Origin: Candidatus Thiodiazotropha sp.
GTDB taxonomy: Bacteria > Pseudomonadota > Gammaproteobacteria > Chromatiales > Chromatiaceae
Direction of reading: 5' to 3'
DNA: 64,000 nt
Assembly (NCBI GenBank): GCA_023838465.1
Contig: JAIVEQ010000012.1
Span: 1-64,000, forward strand
In this document: positions 1 to 8,430 of the stretch, one piece after another
Layout: each line of letters opens with the position of its first letter
How positions within the stretch are numbered: position 1 is the stretch's first letter
The notes under the pieces: model-generated
Told to the model about the DNA's origin: nothing
Databases searched by the model: none
What the model saw: only the letters and a program-made list of their open reading frames with translations
Made by a program: the position numbers and the translations under genes

Positions 1-458
1 ACTATTTGCTGTGTTGTGCTGAGCACACCATTGACACTATCGATGATGGGGATGAAGACCTCGGCGATGTTGACTACTACATTATCAATCATCTCTGTTA
101 TCGACTCCGCTGCCTGGGTGTAGGGCTTGATGATCGGGAAATAGTCGCCGATAGTGTCGATGTTCCTTGCCACATGATAGGCGTATTGCGTCCAAGACGT
201 GAGACTTACCAACTGGCCGATAGAAACCTGATTGGCGACCATCGCCCTGTTCGTATAGGCCTGAAAATTGAGCGCCCGTGCCTGCCAGATGAGACCGCTG
301 TAAACTGCAGCATCGGCCGTATTGACCAGACGGGACTTTTCAGAAGCGGTCTGCCCCGTGTTGAAAAGGACAAGTCCCAACAGGATCGTAGACATGAGGA
401 AGGCGATCCCTAGTGGGAGAGCTTGGCCCGTTTGCCTGGTGCGAGTTATACGATTCAT
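1..458 (-). CDS. TadG-like pilus assembly protein, 3' part beyond window
   Basis: An open frame starts at ATG 458 and runs off the left edge, so only the first 152 codons are seen. A purine-rich AAAGGA lies about 8 bases upstream. The N-terminus has the layout of TadE/TadG-like membrane-anchored proteins: a short basic stretch, then GQALPLGIAF, a single hydrophobic helix (residues about 11-31), then TGQTASEKSRLVNTADAAVY, a sequence typical of putative Flp pilus-assembly TadG-like N-termini. The remainder is predicted periplasmic. It lies 95 bp downstream of the Flp-like pilin and probably shares its operon. Role in Tad pilus assembly is known for the family; here it is inferred. Confidence 0.8.
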   Translation of the reverse strand, partial: MNRITRTRQTGQALPLGIAFLMSTILLGLVLFNTGQTASEKSRLVNTADAAVYSGLIWQARALNFQAYTNRAMVANQVSIGQLVSLTSWTQYAYHVARNIDTIGDYFPIIKPYTQAAESITEMIDNVVVNIAEVFIPIIDSVNGVLSTTQQI

Positions 459-553
459 CTTGCTGTCCTTTGCAATCCTGGTTTCACCTAGACCAAATAG
501 ATGAAACCAGGTTTTTTAATGAGATGACAGTTGATTGGTTTCCTGCTGTATTG

Positions 554-880
554 CTAATTCCCCAGCGAGGCAGCTTCCGAATCATTTTCATGATAGTTGG
601 TCATGCTATTGGCTGATTCAGTAGCCAACGTCTCGGCTGCATCACCTAAACCACCAGCTGCACCTCGTGCTGCTGCACCACTGTTGCCACCAAGCTCTTG
701 CCCCACACCGGCAATTTGTGTTTCAACAATTTGGCCAAAATAACCGAATGCACCGATGGCGGCGACTGCGATGACTGCGATGACTGCGATGACTGCGATG
801 ACTGCGACGATGATGATGTACTCGGTCATACCTTGACCGAAATGAGTGCGTCGTGATGATTGATTGGATTTGATAAACAT
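554..880 (-). CDS. Flp-family (type IVb) pilin-like protein
   Basis: This 108-residue protein has a basic leader followed by FGQGMTEY, matching the prepilin cleavage motif of Flp pilins (cut after Gly, Glu at +5, Tyr at +6), and a hydrophobic helix built of repeated Val-Ile-Ala triplets. The C-terminal 55 residues are Gly/Ala-rich and polar, longer than in most Flp pilins. AAGGAG lies about 9 bases before the ATG. It would be processed by a TadV-type prepilin peptidase and assembled in the inner membrane. The neighbouring TadG-like gene supports a Tad locus. Unusual: the helix is encoded by a 9-bp tandem repeat (765-809). Confidence 0.75.
   Translation of the reverse strand: MFIKSNQSSRRTHFGQGMTEYIIIVAVIAVIAVIAVIAVAAIGAFGYFGQIVETQIAGVGQELGGNSGAAARGAAGGLGDAAETLATESANSMTNYHENDSEAASLGN
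765..809. repeat. 9-bp tandem repeat in the pilin membrane helix
   Basis: Four exact copies of ACTGCGATG and a fifth with one change (ACTGCGACG) lie head to tail. Each unit encodes three residues (Val-Ile-Ala on the coding minus strand), so changes in copy number keep the reading frame but alter helix length. Confidence 0.9.
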
Positions 881-1042
881 ATCTATGGCTCCTTGATTGG
901 ATGTTTCCGTTTACTCTAAAACGTTTGTTCCTCAGCTCTTACCTTTGCACATTCCCTAAAAAATCAAGTTTTTTCGATCTAACCTCCATTGACTCTCTTT
1001 TCATGTTTATTCAAGTTGCGTCGCTGACAGAGAGGCCTGCAG

Positions 1043-1783
1043 TCAGTCGTCATAGTCGGGTAGCATCGGCGCGCCGTTAACAAACTCACCCAATGAAACC
1101 TCACGCCAGAGGCTCGACGGTTCATAATTACCGGGCGAGTCGTCGGTGAGAGCGATCTCCCGCAACTCGCTGATTTGGCCATCCCCTGTCTCCTGCCGAA
1201 TGACCACGCCAAGCAGAGTACTGTAGTGCTGAAGATGAGCCTGTCCCCGGCTATCGGTACAACGCCAGACACTCAATTCAGTCCCTCCAATGGCCCTTGT
1301 CGATTGTTTCTTTGCCGTCATACCGATGCAGGGTCTATTCAACAAAATACCTATCGAGTATTCCTGATTGTCAACTGCGATATCATGCTCACCGACCGGC
1401 CTGCCTTCTGATAATTCACTGAAAATATGCATTCCGGGGTTGGCTAGCCACTCCTGCCCTGTTTGATAGTTTTGAATTAAGACGAGTCCAGGCTCCCCAG
1501 GCTGTGGCGAAAGGCTTTCGGAACGCATGCCCCGTCTACTGAGCACCAGCCGTGTTCGCCTTTTTGTCTCCTCATTGTGTCTGTTGTATTCAACCAGAAC
1601 CGCACTGAAAGGTTGGACTGGTACAAAGGCGTCAGTGCCGTCTGGGTTCACCACCTCAGTCGCATAACAGAGATCAGTGGTGACAAAGAATATTAACGCA
1701 ACAAAGAACGGTGCTAGCGGTTGCCTTACCATGCTCATCCAATCAAAAATCCTTCTTTCAGATGCAATATTTCGACGCTTCAT
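1043..1783 (-). CDS. Exported protein of unknown function
   Basis: This 246-residue protein has a hydrophobic segment at about residues 24-41 ending before a Tyr-Ala-Thr site, consistent with a signal peptide; a second in-frame Met at residue 16 (MSMVRQ) is an alternative start. The mature part contains two Cys (CIGM and WRCTD) that could form a disulfide. I do not recognise a family with certainty. It lies 21 bp after the lipoprotein gene at 1805-2713 and points toward the pilin genes, so the two are probably co-transcribed. A role in the envelope is inferred from the signal only. Confidence 0.65.
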   Translation of the reverse strand: MKRRNIASERRIFDWMSMVRQPLAPFFVALIFFVTTDLCYATEVVNPDGTDAFVPVQPFSAVLVEYNRHNEETKRRTRLVLSRRGMRSESLSPQPGEPGLVLIQNYQTGQEWLANPGMHIFSELSEGRPVGEHDIAVDNQEYSIGILLNRPCIGMTAKKQSTRAIGGTELSVWRCTDSRGQAHLQHYSTLLGVVIRQETGDGQISELREIALTDDSPGNYEPSSLWREVSLGEFVNGAPMLPDYDD

Positions 1784-1804
1784 TGAACAAGCTCACTCGA
1801 GCCA

Positions 1805-2713
1805 TCACCAACTATAGGTATTCGAAGTACCACTACCGGTTGTGACCACATACTCAGTGCAACTGATAAACTCAATTGAGCCCGATGACTGATTGGCACC
1901 GGTAAAACTCAAACGGCCCGCACCGGGACGATCATCCGGACAATCCAATGTAAAGGGAATCTCGGTGGTGACATCGATGTAACCGTGAGCAGGATCGTAG
2001 ATTCTTCCTGATGCCGTATAGGTCGAGTTGCCTTCTTCAGTGACAGAGATATCGGTCACACGGTAGAGTCGACCATCATAGCCACTGTAATCAGAAAAGA
2101 AGTTACAATTTCGAAAATGGGCCTCACAACTAAATGTTTTGTTAAACACCTGCGTTCCATTTCCGACTGTTGTCATTGAACCTGTGTAAACGGCAGTAAA
2201 TGCACTCGAATCAGTATCGTTAGCATATGTCACATGAATGTTGCCAGTGTAGGTGTAAAGAAAAAGCCCTTCCCCATAGCTACACTCATTAAATTCAAAA
2301 TCATTTATAAAGCCAGGGTCTGCTTCGATTTCTTCAATAGTGGCTGTTCCACCATGAGGACATAGCTCATTGCTGTCATCTACTATCAACATCGGTACTA
2401 ATCCCGAGGTTGAATTTAATGCCTTTGCAGCAGTTTGAGATGGAAATACAATGTCATTTTCATCAACAGCTCGCTTCACGCCAGACGCAGCGGTGATAGC
2501 AAGATCCTGGGCACTGGCTTCACTGACGACAGCCTGAGATTCGCTGCCTGTATAGGTGTTGGAGGTGTTGTCGACAGGGTTGTCGTTATTGACTGGGTCA
2601 CCCGTGTCCGTCGGGTTGTCGGAGGAGCCGCCTCCACCACCACATCCTTGAACCGTTAACTGTAGGGCTAATAGCGCCATCCATAGATAATTTGCTGATT
2701 CCTTCATTTCCAT
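1805..2713 (-). CDS. Putative lipoprotein with poly-Gly after the lipobox
   Basis: This 302-residue protein has a type II signal peptide with lipobox TVQGC, then GGGGGSS and an Asn/Asp/Thr-rich linker (to about residue 60). The remaining ~240 residues are Ser/Thr/Gly-rich with several Cys and an apparent beta-rich composition. Its overall plan matches the smaller lipoprotein at 15673-16698, which also has a Cys followed by poly-Gly, but clear sequence similarity is not visible. Function unknown. It is divergent from the TadE-RHS gene, with a long inverted repeat between them. Start may be ATG 2713 or the in-frame ATG 2707. Confidence 0.7.
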   Translation of the reverse strand: MEMKESANYLWMALLALQLTVQGCGGGGGSSDNPTDTGDPVNNDNPVDNTSNTYTGSESQAVVSEASAQDLAITAASGVKRAVDENDIVFPSQTAAKALNSTSGLVPMLIVDDSNELCPHGGTATIEEIEADPGFINDFEFNECSYGEGLFLYTYTGNIHVTYANDTDSSAFTAVYTGSMTTVGNGTQVFNKTFSCEAHFRNCNFFSDYSGYDGRLYRVTDISVTEEGNSTYTASGRIYDPAHGYIDVTTEIPFTLDCPDDRPGAGRLSFTGANQSSGSIEFISCTEYVVTTGSGTSNTYSW

Positions 2714-2813
2714 TTTCCCAATAATGCTTCCATGAATCCATTTCCATATAGGTCGCGCTGAAGGCTACTTTTTTTACCCTGACGATGAAACAGCGATTCA
2801 TCAGCTAGGTGTG

Positions 2814-2881
2814 GGTTTCAGAAAATACTCACACAAAAATGCGACAGCCTTCACAAAAGAGTGTGCGTATTTTCTGAAATC
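2814..2881. repeat. Long inverted repeat in a divergent intergenic region
   Basis: Arms at 2816-2834 and 2861-2879 are complementary over 18 of 19 bases (TTTCAGAAAATAC core) and extend with one more mismatch to 2814 and 2881. A 26-base spacer separates them. It lies between the lipoprotein (minus) and the TadE-RHS gene (plus), so it may be an operator, an attenuator in a leader, or the ends of a small element. Confidence 0.75.
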
Positions 2882-2994
2882 CGTCACTCAATGACCCTGC
2901 CCTGTTCATTGACAAGATGAATAGATGTAGTTTTCTGCACAATGGAAGATGGATGTTTAATCATTGCTAGCTAAGCAGGCCAAAGGAGACAGGG

Positions 2995-5900
2995 ATGCCG
3001 ATCATAGGGAACATGAGCCGCTGGTTCAGCCGCCAGCGCGGCGTTGCGATGACGGAGCTGCTGGTCTCACTACCTGCCCTGTTGCTGATGGGCCTGGGTG
3101 GATGGCAGACCGCCCTACTCTACGACGCCAAGACCACCCTCAACTACGCCACCTTCGAAGCGGCACGCAAAGGCGCTGTGACCCATGCCCAGAGCGGCCC
3201 CATGCGCCAGGAGTTGGGCCTGCGCCTGGCACCCCTGTTTGGCGGCGACGGCAGCCCACGCAAGGCGATCGCCGCAATCACCCGCTCCAGCCTCGATGTC
3301 GAGGACCCCCGCTTTACCGAGTTCGAGATCATCAACCCCACGGTGGAGGCGTTCGACGATTTTGGCCGTGAGATCGTTGATCCCCGCACCAACGATATCC
3401 ATTTCGGCATCCCCAACAGCCATCTGCGCTGGCGCGACCGTTCGATCAATGAGCACAGCGGCGTCAATATCCAGGATGCCAATCTGCTGAAGGTCAAGGT
3501 CACCTACGGCTATCAGCTGAAAGTACCTTTGATGGACCGGGTGATCCCGGCGGTGATGCGGCTGTTCGATCCGGAGAATGCGCTCTACTACAATTCGCGA
3601 CGGCTGCCGATCACCTCGGTGGCGACAGTACGTATGCAGTCGGATGCATGGCGCGACGACAATAATGTTCATGCCGAAACCCCTGGTGGCGGCGCTACCC
3701 CGCCCCCCTCAGAGGACGACCCGGAGCAAGAGGGCACTCCCCCGGATGATGAGGAAGGCCAAGGCGGTGATGACGACGATACGGATGATCCAGACTCATC
3801 AAATGAAGGTGACGGGCAAGATAACGGCAGCGGTGACAACAGCGATGGGGATACTGGGGGGTGTGACAACAACGATGGCGATGACCTGCCCTCGATCAGT
3901 GACGGCGATGACCAGGGTGGTCCTATGTGCCCGACAACCCAGGATGGCGACAGCGCCAGTCCCACCGCCCAGAGCAGTGGCATCGCCAGTACCCACACCG
4001 GCAACCCGATCCATGTCGTTACGGGCAACAAATACCAGCAGGAGGTCGATCTAACACCTTTGCCGGGGGCACTGGGTCTGCTTTTTAAGCGCCACTACAA
4101 CAGTCACAACGATGAGAGCGGCCACTTGGGCCGTGGCTGGAGCCACAGCTACGACCTGAGGCTCCAAGCGGACGGTGAAGCTTACCGCCTGCGCCAGAGT
4201 GACGGCCGGGTGATTCACTTCGAACCCAGTAACACGGCCGATCACTATACAGCCCCCCGTGCCAGTGATGGCTGGCTGCGGGTTAATGAAGCGCAGCTCA
4301 CCTGGCACTGGCGGGATGGGCGGCAACTCCAGTTCAGTCCACAAGGCCAATTACAACGCATCGTGCTGGCCACCGGACAAACGCTGAAGCTCTTCTACGA
4401 CCCCCAGGGGAAACTGTTTCTGGTGCGCGATCCACAAAGCCGGGAACTCACCCTTGATCACTACCCCAACGGCAGAATCAAAGCCCTCTATGATCCAACC
4501 GGTCAAGCAACCCGCTACCGTTATGACGAAGTGGGCAACCTAAAACAGGTCACCCGAGCGGACGACAGCCAACGGCTGTATCACTACGAAGATACCCACG
4601 ACACACATAATCTCACCGGCATCACCGATGAACGAGGTATCCGCTACGCCACCTGGGCCTATGACAACCAGGACCGGGCGATCCTCAGTACCCATGCGGA
4701 TCAAGTGGGCCAGGTAAAACTCGACTTCAGCACCCCTAGTGAGACCAAGGTCACCGACAGCCAGGGCAAGGTCAGCCGCTATACCACCGAAGTAAGAGAC
4801 GGCGTGGCCCTGGTCACCGCCATCCACGGTCCGGGCTGTTCCAGCTGTGGTAAGGGCGATGTCAGCTACCGTTATAACGAGCAGCTGCAACTGAGCGAGA
4901 TCGCCACTCAGGATGGAATTATCAAACAATACAGTTACGACGAACAAGGTCGCACCACAGCCGTTATCCAACAGGTTACCGGTGGCGTTTCACAAACGAT
5001 TGTACGCCACGAATACACTGACGACACCGTCCTGAAACCCAGTGCTGTGATCCACCCCAGCGTCCACCCCCAGGGCGAGCATCGTATCGAGACCCGCTAC
5101 AATGCCTCGGGCCAGACCACTGAGCTGACAGAACGGGGCTACCGTCCAGAAGCGGATGGGGGCTATACCCCGATCCAACGGACCACCCGTCTTGCCTATG
5201 ACGAAGCCGGCAACCTCACCGTCATTGATGGCCCGAGAGAGGATGTCGAAGACCGAATCCAGCTAAGCTACGACAGCATGCAGCGCCTCAGCGGTATTAC
5301 CTTAGCGGATGGCACAACACAAAATGTACTTGCCTACGACAACTATGGCCGCCCGAGTAAAATCCAGAACGGCAACCAAACACCGCTGACGATTCGATAC
5401 AGTGAACTTGGCAAGCCGCAACAGATCCGTCAAGGTCAAAGAAACGTCAGCTATGCGTATGACGCTGTAGGCCGACTGGTCAGTGTGACAGAGCCCGATG
5501 GGGAGACATTGAACCTCGATTACGATGCCGCAGGCCGGGCAGTCAGCATGCGCGACGCTGAAGGCAACAGCGTGCGAAAGTTGATCGACAGCGAGAACAG
5601 ACTGCTTGCCCATTCCATAGAGAGCGCGCAAGGCGATGTGCACCGGGCGACAATCTACCTGCGTGACGCCAATCAGCGCTTACGTGGCGTGGTCACCCCC
5701 GAAGGAATCCAGCGGATGGTCGGGTATGATGAAAAAGGGAAAAAGACACTGGACACCAATGGAGGCGGCAAAGGAAGCTATTTCATGCGTACCAAAACCG
5801 GTGCCCTGAAAGCGGTGACAGACGCAGACGGCGGCGAGCTACGCAAAGCCAGACTGGCCAACGGCCACATCACACTCACCCAGGACAGCCTCAAGCGCAT

Positions 5901-8421
5901 TGACTTGCTGGTGCATGATGACTTCGGTAACCGAATCGTTTGGCGCAACCCGGACAGCGGCCTGGCCTATTATCGATACGATCAGGCCGGCAATCTCATT
6001 GAAAAACGTGACGCTGCCAGCAATACAACAAACTATGAGTATGACGCAGCAGATCGATTGATAGGGTTGGAGAGCCCTGACGGGATAACCCATCTTCGCT
6101 ACCAAGCAGGCCTGCTGGCCGAGGTACAGGGACCAAACAGCAGACAGCGCTATAGCTACGACAATGAAGGGCGATTGGTCAGCCACAGCCGTGAGATAGA
6201 CGGACACCTGTTCACCACTACCTATACTTACGATCCCAAGACCGGCAAGCTCATCACCCGGCAATTACCAGGTGGCGAACGGCTGACCTATCGTTATCAG
6301 GCCAACCAGGGACGACTCAGCGCAGTGATAAAATCGGGTTGGCTCAGTGAACAACCCTTGTTGGAAGGCATCACCTACGAACCCTTCGGCCGTATCACCG
6401 GCTATACCCATGCCGACGGTGGCCGGACAGAGAAGGGCTACGACAAGAGCGGACGACTCATCCGTCAGGCACACACTGGATTCGGCAAATACAAACTGGC
6501 ATACAATGTCGCTGGTGAACTGGTCTTAATCGAAAAGGATCAACAGCAAAACCGCTATGTCTACGATGCCGCCGGTCGTCTGCACCAGGCTGACACGGCC
6601 ACCGGGCGGAAGGCGTATCGGTACGACGCACTGGGTAACCGCCTGGCCGAGCCATCGGGTTCGCTGAAGCAAGTGAGCGCCCAGACCCCGGCAAGTGCGG
6701 CATCCAATACAGGTAAAAGTAAAAAAGACCGTCTGGGTCGAGTGACAGCGCTGGGCCAACGACATTGGGAATACAATGCCGCCGGGCAGCCAGTCAGGTT
6801 CTACCGGGGAGAGCGGCTTGTCGCAGCATATCGCTACAACCACAAGGGTGAGCGCATCCGCAAGACGGTCTATCCCGATGACCCGGCGCAAGCGCCCGAG
6901 ACCACCTACTACCTGTACGACCTGCAACAGCGCCTCAGCGCAGAAGCCGATGAGGATGGCGACATCATCCGTCAGTACCTCTATCTCGATCGTACACCCT
7001 ACGCCATGCTTAAGGACGGCGTCGCCTACAGTATCCAGAGCGATCACCTTGGAGCACCACACAGCGTCACCGACGAAAAAAGCCGGCTCAAGTGGCAGGC
7101 CGACTATGACCCCTTTGGTCGCGCCACCGTCAAAACCCAAAGGATCGGCTTCAACCTGCGCCGCCCCGGACAATATGAAGATGCTGAATCAGGGCTCTAT
7201 GATAACTATCTACGCCGCTACGACCCAGATAGTGGCCGTTACCTGGAGCCCGATCCCCTGGGCAACCTGGACGGCATGAACCGCTACGCCTATGTGGGCA
7301 ACCGGCCGCTGGAGCGGACCGATCCGTTGGGGCTGTTTGGGGTGAGGGCAGGTACAAGAACTATATATTTACCCATTTCACCAATTGGTACTCCTGTGGG
7401 TATAACTATAGGAGCGGGATCTGCTGTTCATGAAACTATCGTGCTAGAAGCCTTCGAAAGATTCAATCGTGAGCATTCTGGTGCATTTTCCAATCACACC
7501 ATCGATCTGTTCATTGCAGCCAATGTCAGGACCGATCTTATGTTCGACGCCGGCCACCAGTTCAGTGGCGCCAATCACTTCGACAATCCCAATGACACCC
7601 CCTGGAATCAGGACTCTGGACCATCTAATTGGATAATGGACAGCATTAACTCAATACAAGGCCGCCGCTCGAACTACGCGGGCGATAACATACAGGCAGG
7701 CTGTACTATGGAACGGGAACCGATCTACGATATCGCCTCGCTGGTTGAGGATTTTGGTTCGTTGACCCATACCCTGGCCGATTTCTACGCCCACACCAAC
7801 TGGGCGGATCCTACCAGCCGTGGGGGGGCTTACCATATCGAACGAGAGACTTATGATTATGGCCTATTTCGTGAGGGTGGTTATGTGCCCCCCGGTCTCA
7901 ACATGAACGAAACCTTTGACTTCGATACCATGAGTGATGCTGAGTTAAGTGATTGGATGACAAGACTCTACTCCGGTAATGCCGAGGGTTGTGCCGATCT
8001 GGAGTGCGCTATATTGGGCATGACAATAAACAGAAATAACTGGAACGGCGACCTCAACCTCTCACCGGAAGATAGTTACTACCACAATGTAACAGGCGGT
8101 CAGGACAACGAAGGCCGATGGGATGAGACAACCCATGCCTATTGGCAGAAGGATGACAGAGAAAAAGCTGAAGACATACATTCGTTTATTAGGGCGTCGC
8201 AATTGGCCGTGGCTCATACCGTGGAGGAGATCGAGCGCCTTTGGGCTGAGTCGGAAGGGAATGAGATGCTTCGTAGGATATATGCGGCAAATGAACAACA
8301 AAAAGAAGGTCTTAATGTTTATTACGCAGAACGCCCGCTCAATGGAACAACCTCTGACTGCCCATTATGCCCTGTTTTTGCAACTTGGCGTGATCATCGT
8401 GTCGATATCAACAATCCGTAA
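2995..8421 (+). CDS. TadE-like/RHS fusion protein with zinc-phospholipase-like C-terminal toxin domain
   Basis: This is an 1808-residue polymorphic-toxin-like protein. Residues about 14-220 resemble a TadE-like pseudopilin domain (RGVAMTELLVSLP, then a membrane helix and LPITSVATVRMQSDA). Residues 222-335 are an Asp/Gly/Pro linker. From residue 336 (GNPIHVVTGNKYQ) comes a DUF6531-like start, then many YD repeats (YRYDEVGNL-type) and the RHS core PGQYEDAESGLYDNYLRRYD, ending at DPLGL 1443-1447. The last 361 residues carry H1479, D1514, H1521, H1528, H1592-x3-D1596-x3-H1600-x-N-W and H1741-x3-E1745, resembling zinc phospholipase C/HetC-like metal sites. GGAG sits 7 bases before the ATG. The next gene, a lipoprotein, begins 9 bases after the stop. 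Toxin activity and membrane target are inferred. Confidence 0.85.
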   Translation: MPIIGNMSRWFSRQRGVAMTELLVSLPALLLMGLGGWQTALLYDAKTTLNYATFEAARKGAVTHAQSGPMRQELGLRLAPLFGGDGSPRKAIAAITRSSLDVEDPRFTEFEIINPTVEAFDDFGREIVDPRTNDIHFGIPNSHLRWRDRSINEHSGVNIQDANLLKVKVTYGYQLKVPLMDRVIPAVMRLFDPENALYYNSRRLPITSVATVRMQSDAWRDDNNVHAETPGGGATPPPSEDDPEQEGTPPDDEEGQGGDDDDTDDPDSSNEGDGQDNGSGDNSDGDTGGCDNNDGDDLPSISDGDDQGGPMCPTTQDGDSASPTAQSSGIASTHTGNPIHVVTGNKYQQEVDLTPLPGALGLLFKRHYNSHNDESGHLGRGWSHSYDLRLQADGEAYRLRQSDGRVIHFEPSNTADHYTAPRASDGWLRVNEAQLTWHWRDGRQLQFSPQGQLQRIVLATGQTLKLFYDPQGKLFLVRDPQSRELTLDHYPNGRIKALYDPTGQATRYRYDEVGNLKQVTRADDSQRLYHYEDTHDTHNLTGITDERGIRYATWAYDNQDRAILSTHADQVGQVKLDFSTPSETKVTDSQGKVSRYTTEVRDGVALVTAIHGPGCSSCGKGDVSYRYNEQLQLSEIATQDGIIKQYSYDEQGRTTAVIQQVTGGVSQTIVRHEYTDDTVLKPSAVIHPSVHPQGEHRIETRYNASGQTTELTERGYRPEADGGYTPIQRTTRLAYDEAGNLTVIDGPREDVEDRIQLSYDSMQRLSGITLADGTTQNVLAYDNYGRPSKIQNGNQTPLTIRYSELGKPQQIRQGQRNVSYAYDAVGRLVSVTEPDGETLNLDYDAAGRAVSMRDAEGNSVRKLIDSENRLLAHSIESAQGDVHRATIYLRDANQRLRGVVTPEGIQRMVGYDEKGKKTLDTNGGGKGSYFMRTKTGALKAVTDADGGELRKARLANGHITLTQDSLKRIDLLVHDDFGNRIVWRNPDSGLAYYRYDQAGNLIEKRDAASNTTNYEYDAADRLIGLESPDGITHLRYQAGLLAEVQGPNSRQRYSYDNEGRLVSHSREIDGHLFTTTYTYDPKTGKLITRQLPGGERLTYRYQANQGRLSAVIKSGWLSEQPLLEGITYEPFGRITGYTHADGGRTEKGYDKSGRLIRQAHTGFGKYKLAYNVAGELVLIEKDQQQNRYVYDAAGRLHQADTATGRKAYRYDALGNRLAEPSGSLKQVSAQTPASAASNTGKSKKDRLGRVTALGQRHWEYNAAGQPVRFYRGERLVAAYRYNHKGERIRKTVYPDDPAQAPETTYYLYDLQQRLSAEADEDGDIIRQYLYLDRTPYAMLKDGVAYSIQSDHLGAPHSVTDEKSRLKWQADYDPFGRATVKTQRIGFNLRRPGQYEDAESGLYDNYLRRYDPDSGRYLEPDPLGNLDGMNRYAYVGNRPLERTDPLGLFGVRAGTRTIYLPISPIGTPVGITIGAGSAVHETIVLEAFERFNREHSGAFSNHTIDLFIAANVRTDLMFDAGHQFSGANHFDNPNDTPWNQDSGPSNWIMDSINSIQGRRSNYAGDNIQAGCTMEREPIYDIASLVEDFGSLTHTLADFYAHTNWADPTSRGGAYHIERETYDYGLFREGGYVPPGLNMNETFDFDTMSDAELSDWMTRLYSGNAEGCADLECAILGMTINRNNWNGDLNLSPEDSYYHNVTGGQDNEGRWDETTHAYWQKDDREKAEDIHSFIRASQLAVAHTVEEIERLWAESEGNEMLRRIYAANEQQKEGLNVYYAERPLNGTTSDCPLCPVFATWRDHRVDINNP

Positions 8422-8430
8422 CGATTGAAT

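Noticed and set aside
6-413. Open frame on the plus strand at the left edge
   Set aside because: The opposite strand encodes a TadG-like protein with clear family features through the whole stretch; the plus frame shows none.
3115-3672. Long minus-strand frames inside the RHS gene
   Set aside because: They arise from the GC-rich codon pattern of the RHS gene; no start signal or family motif, and the plus-strand protein is continuous.
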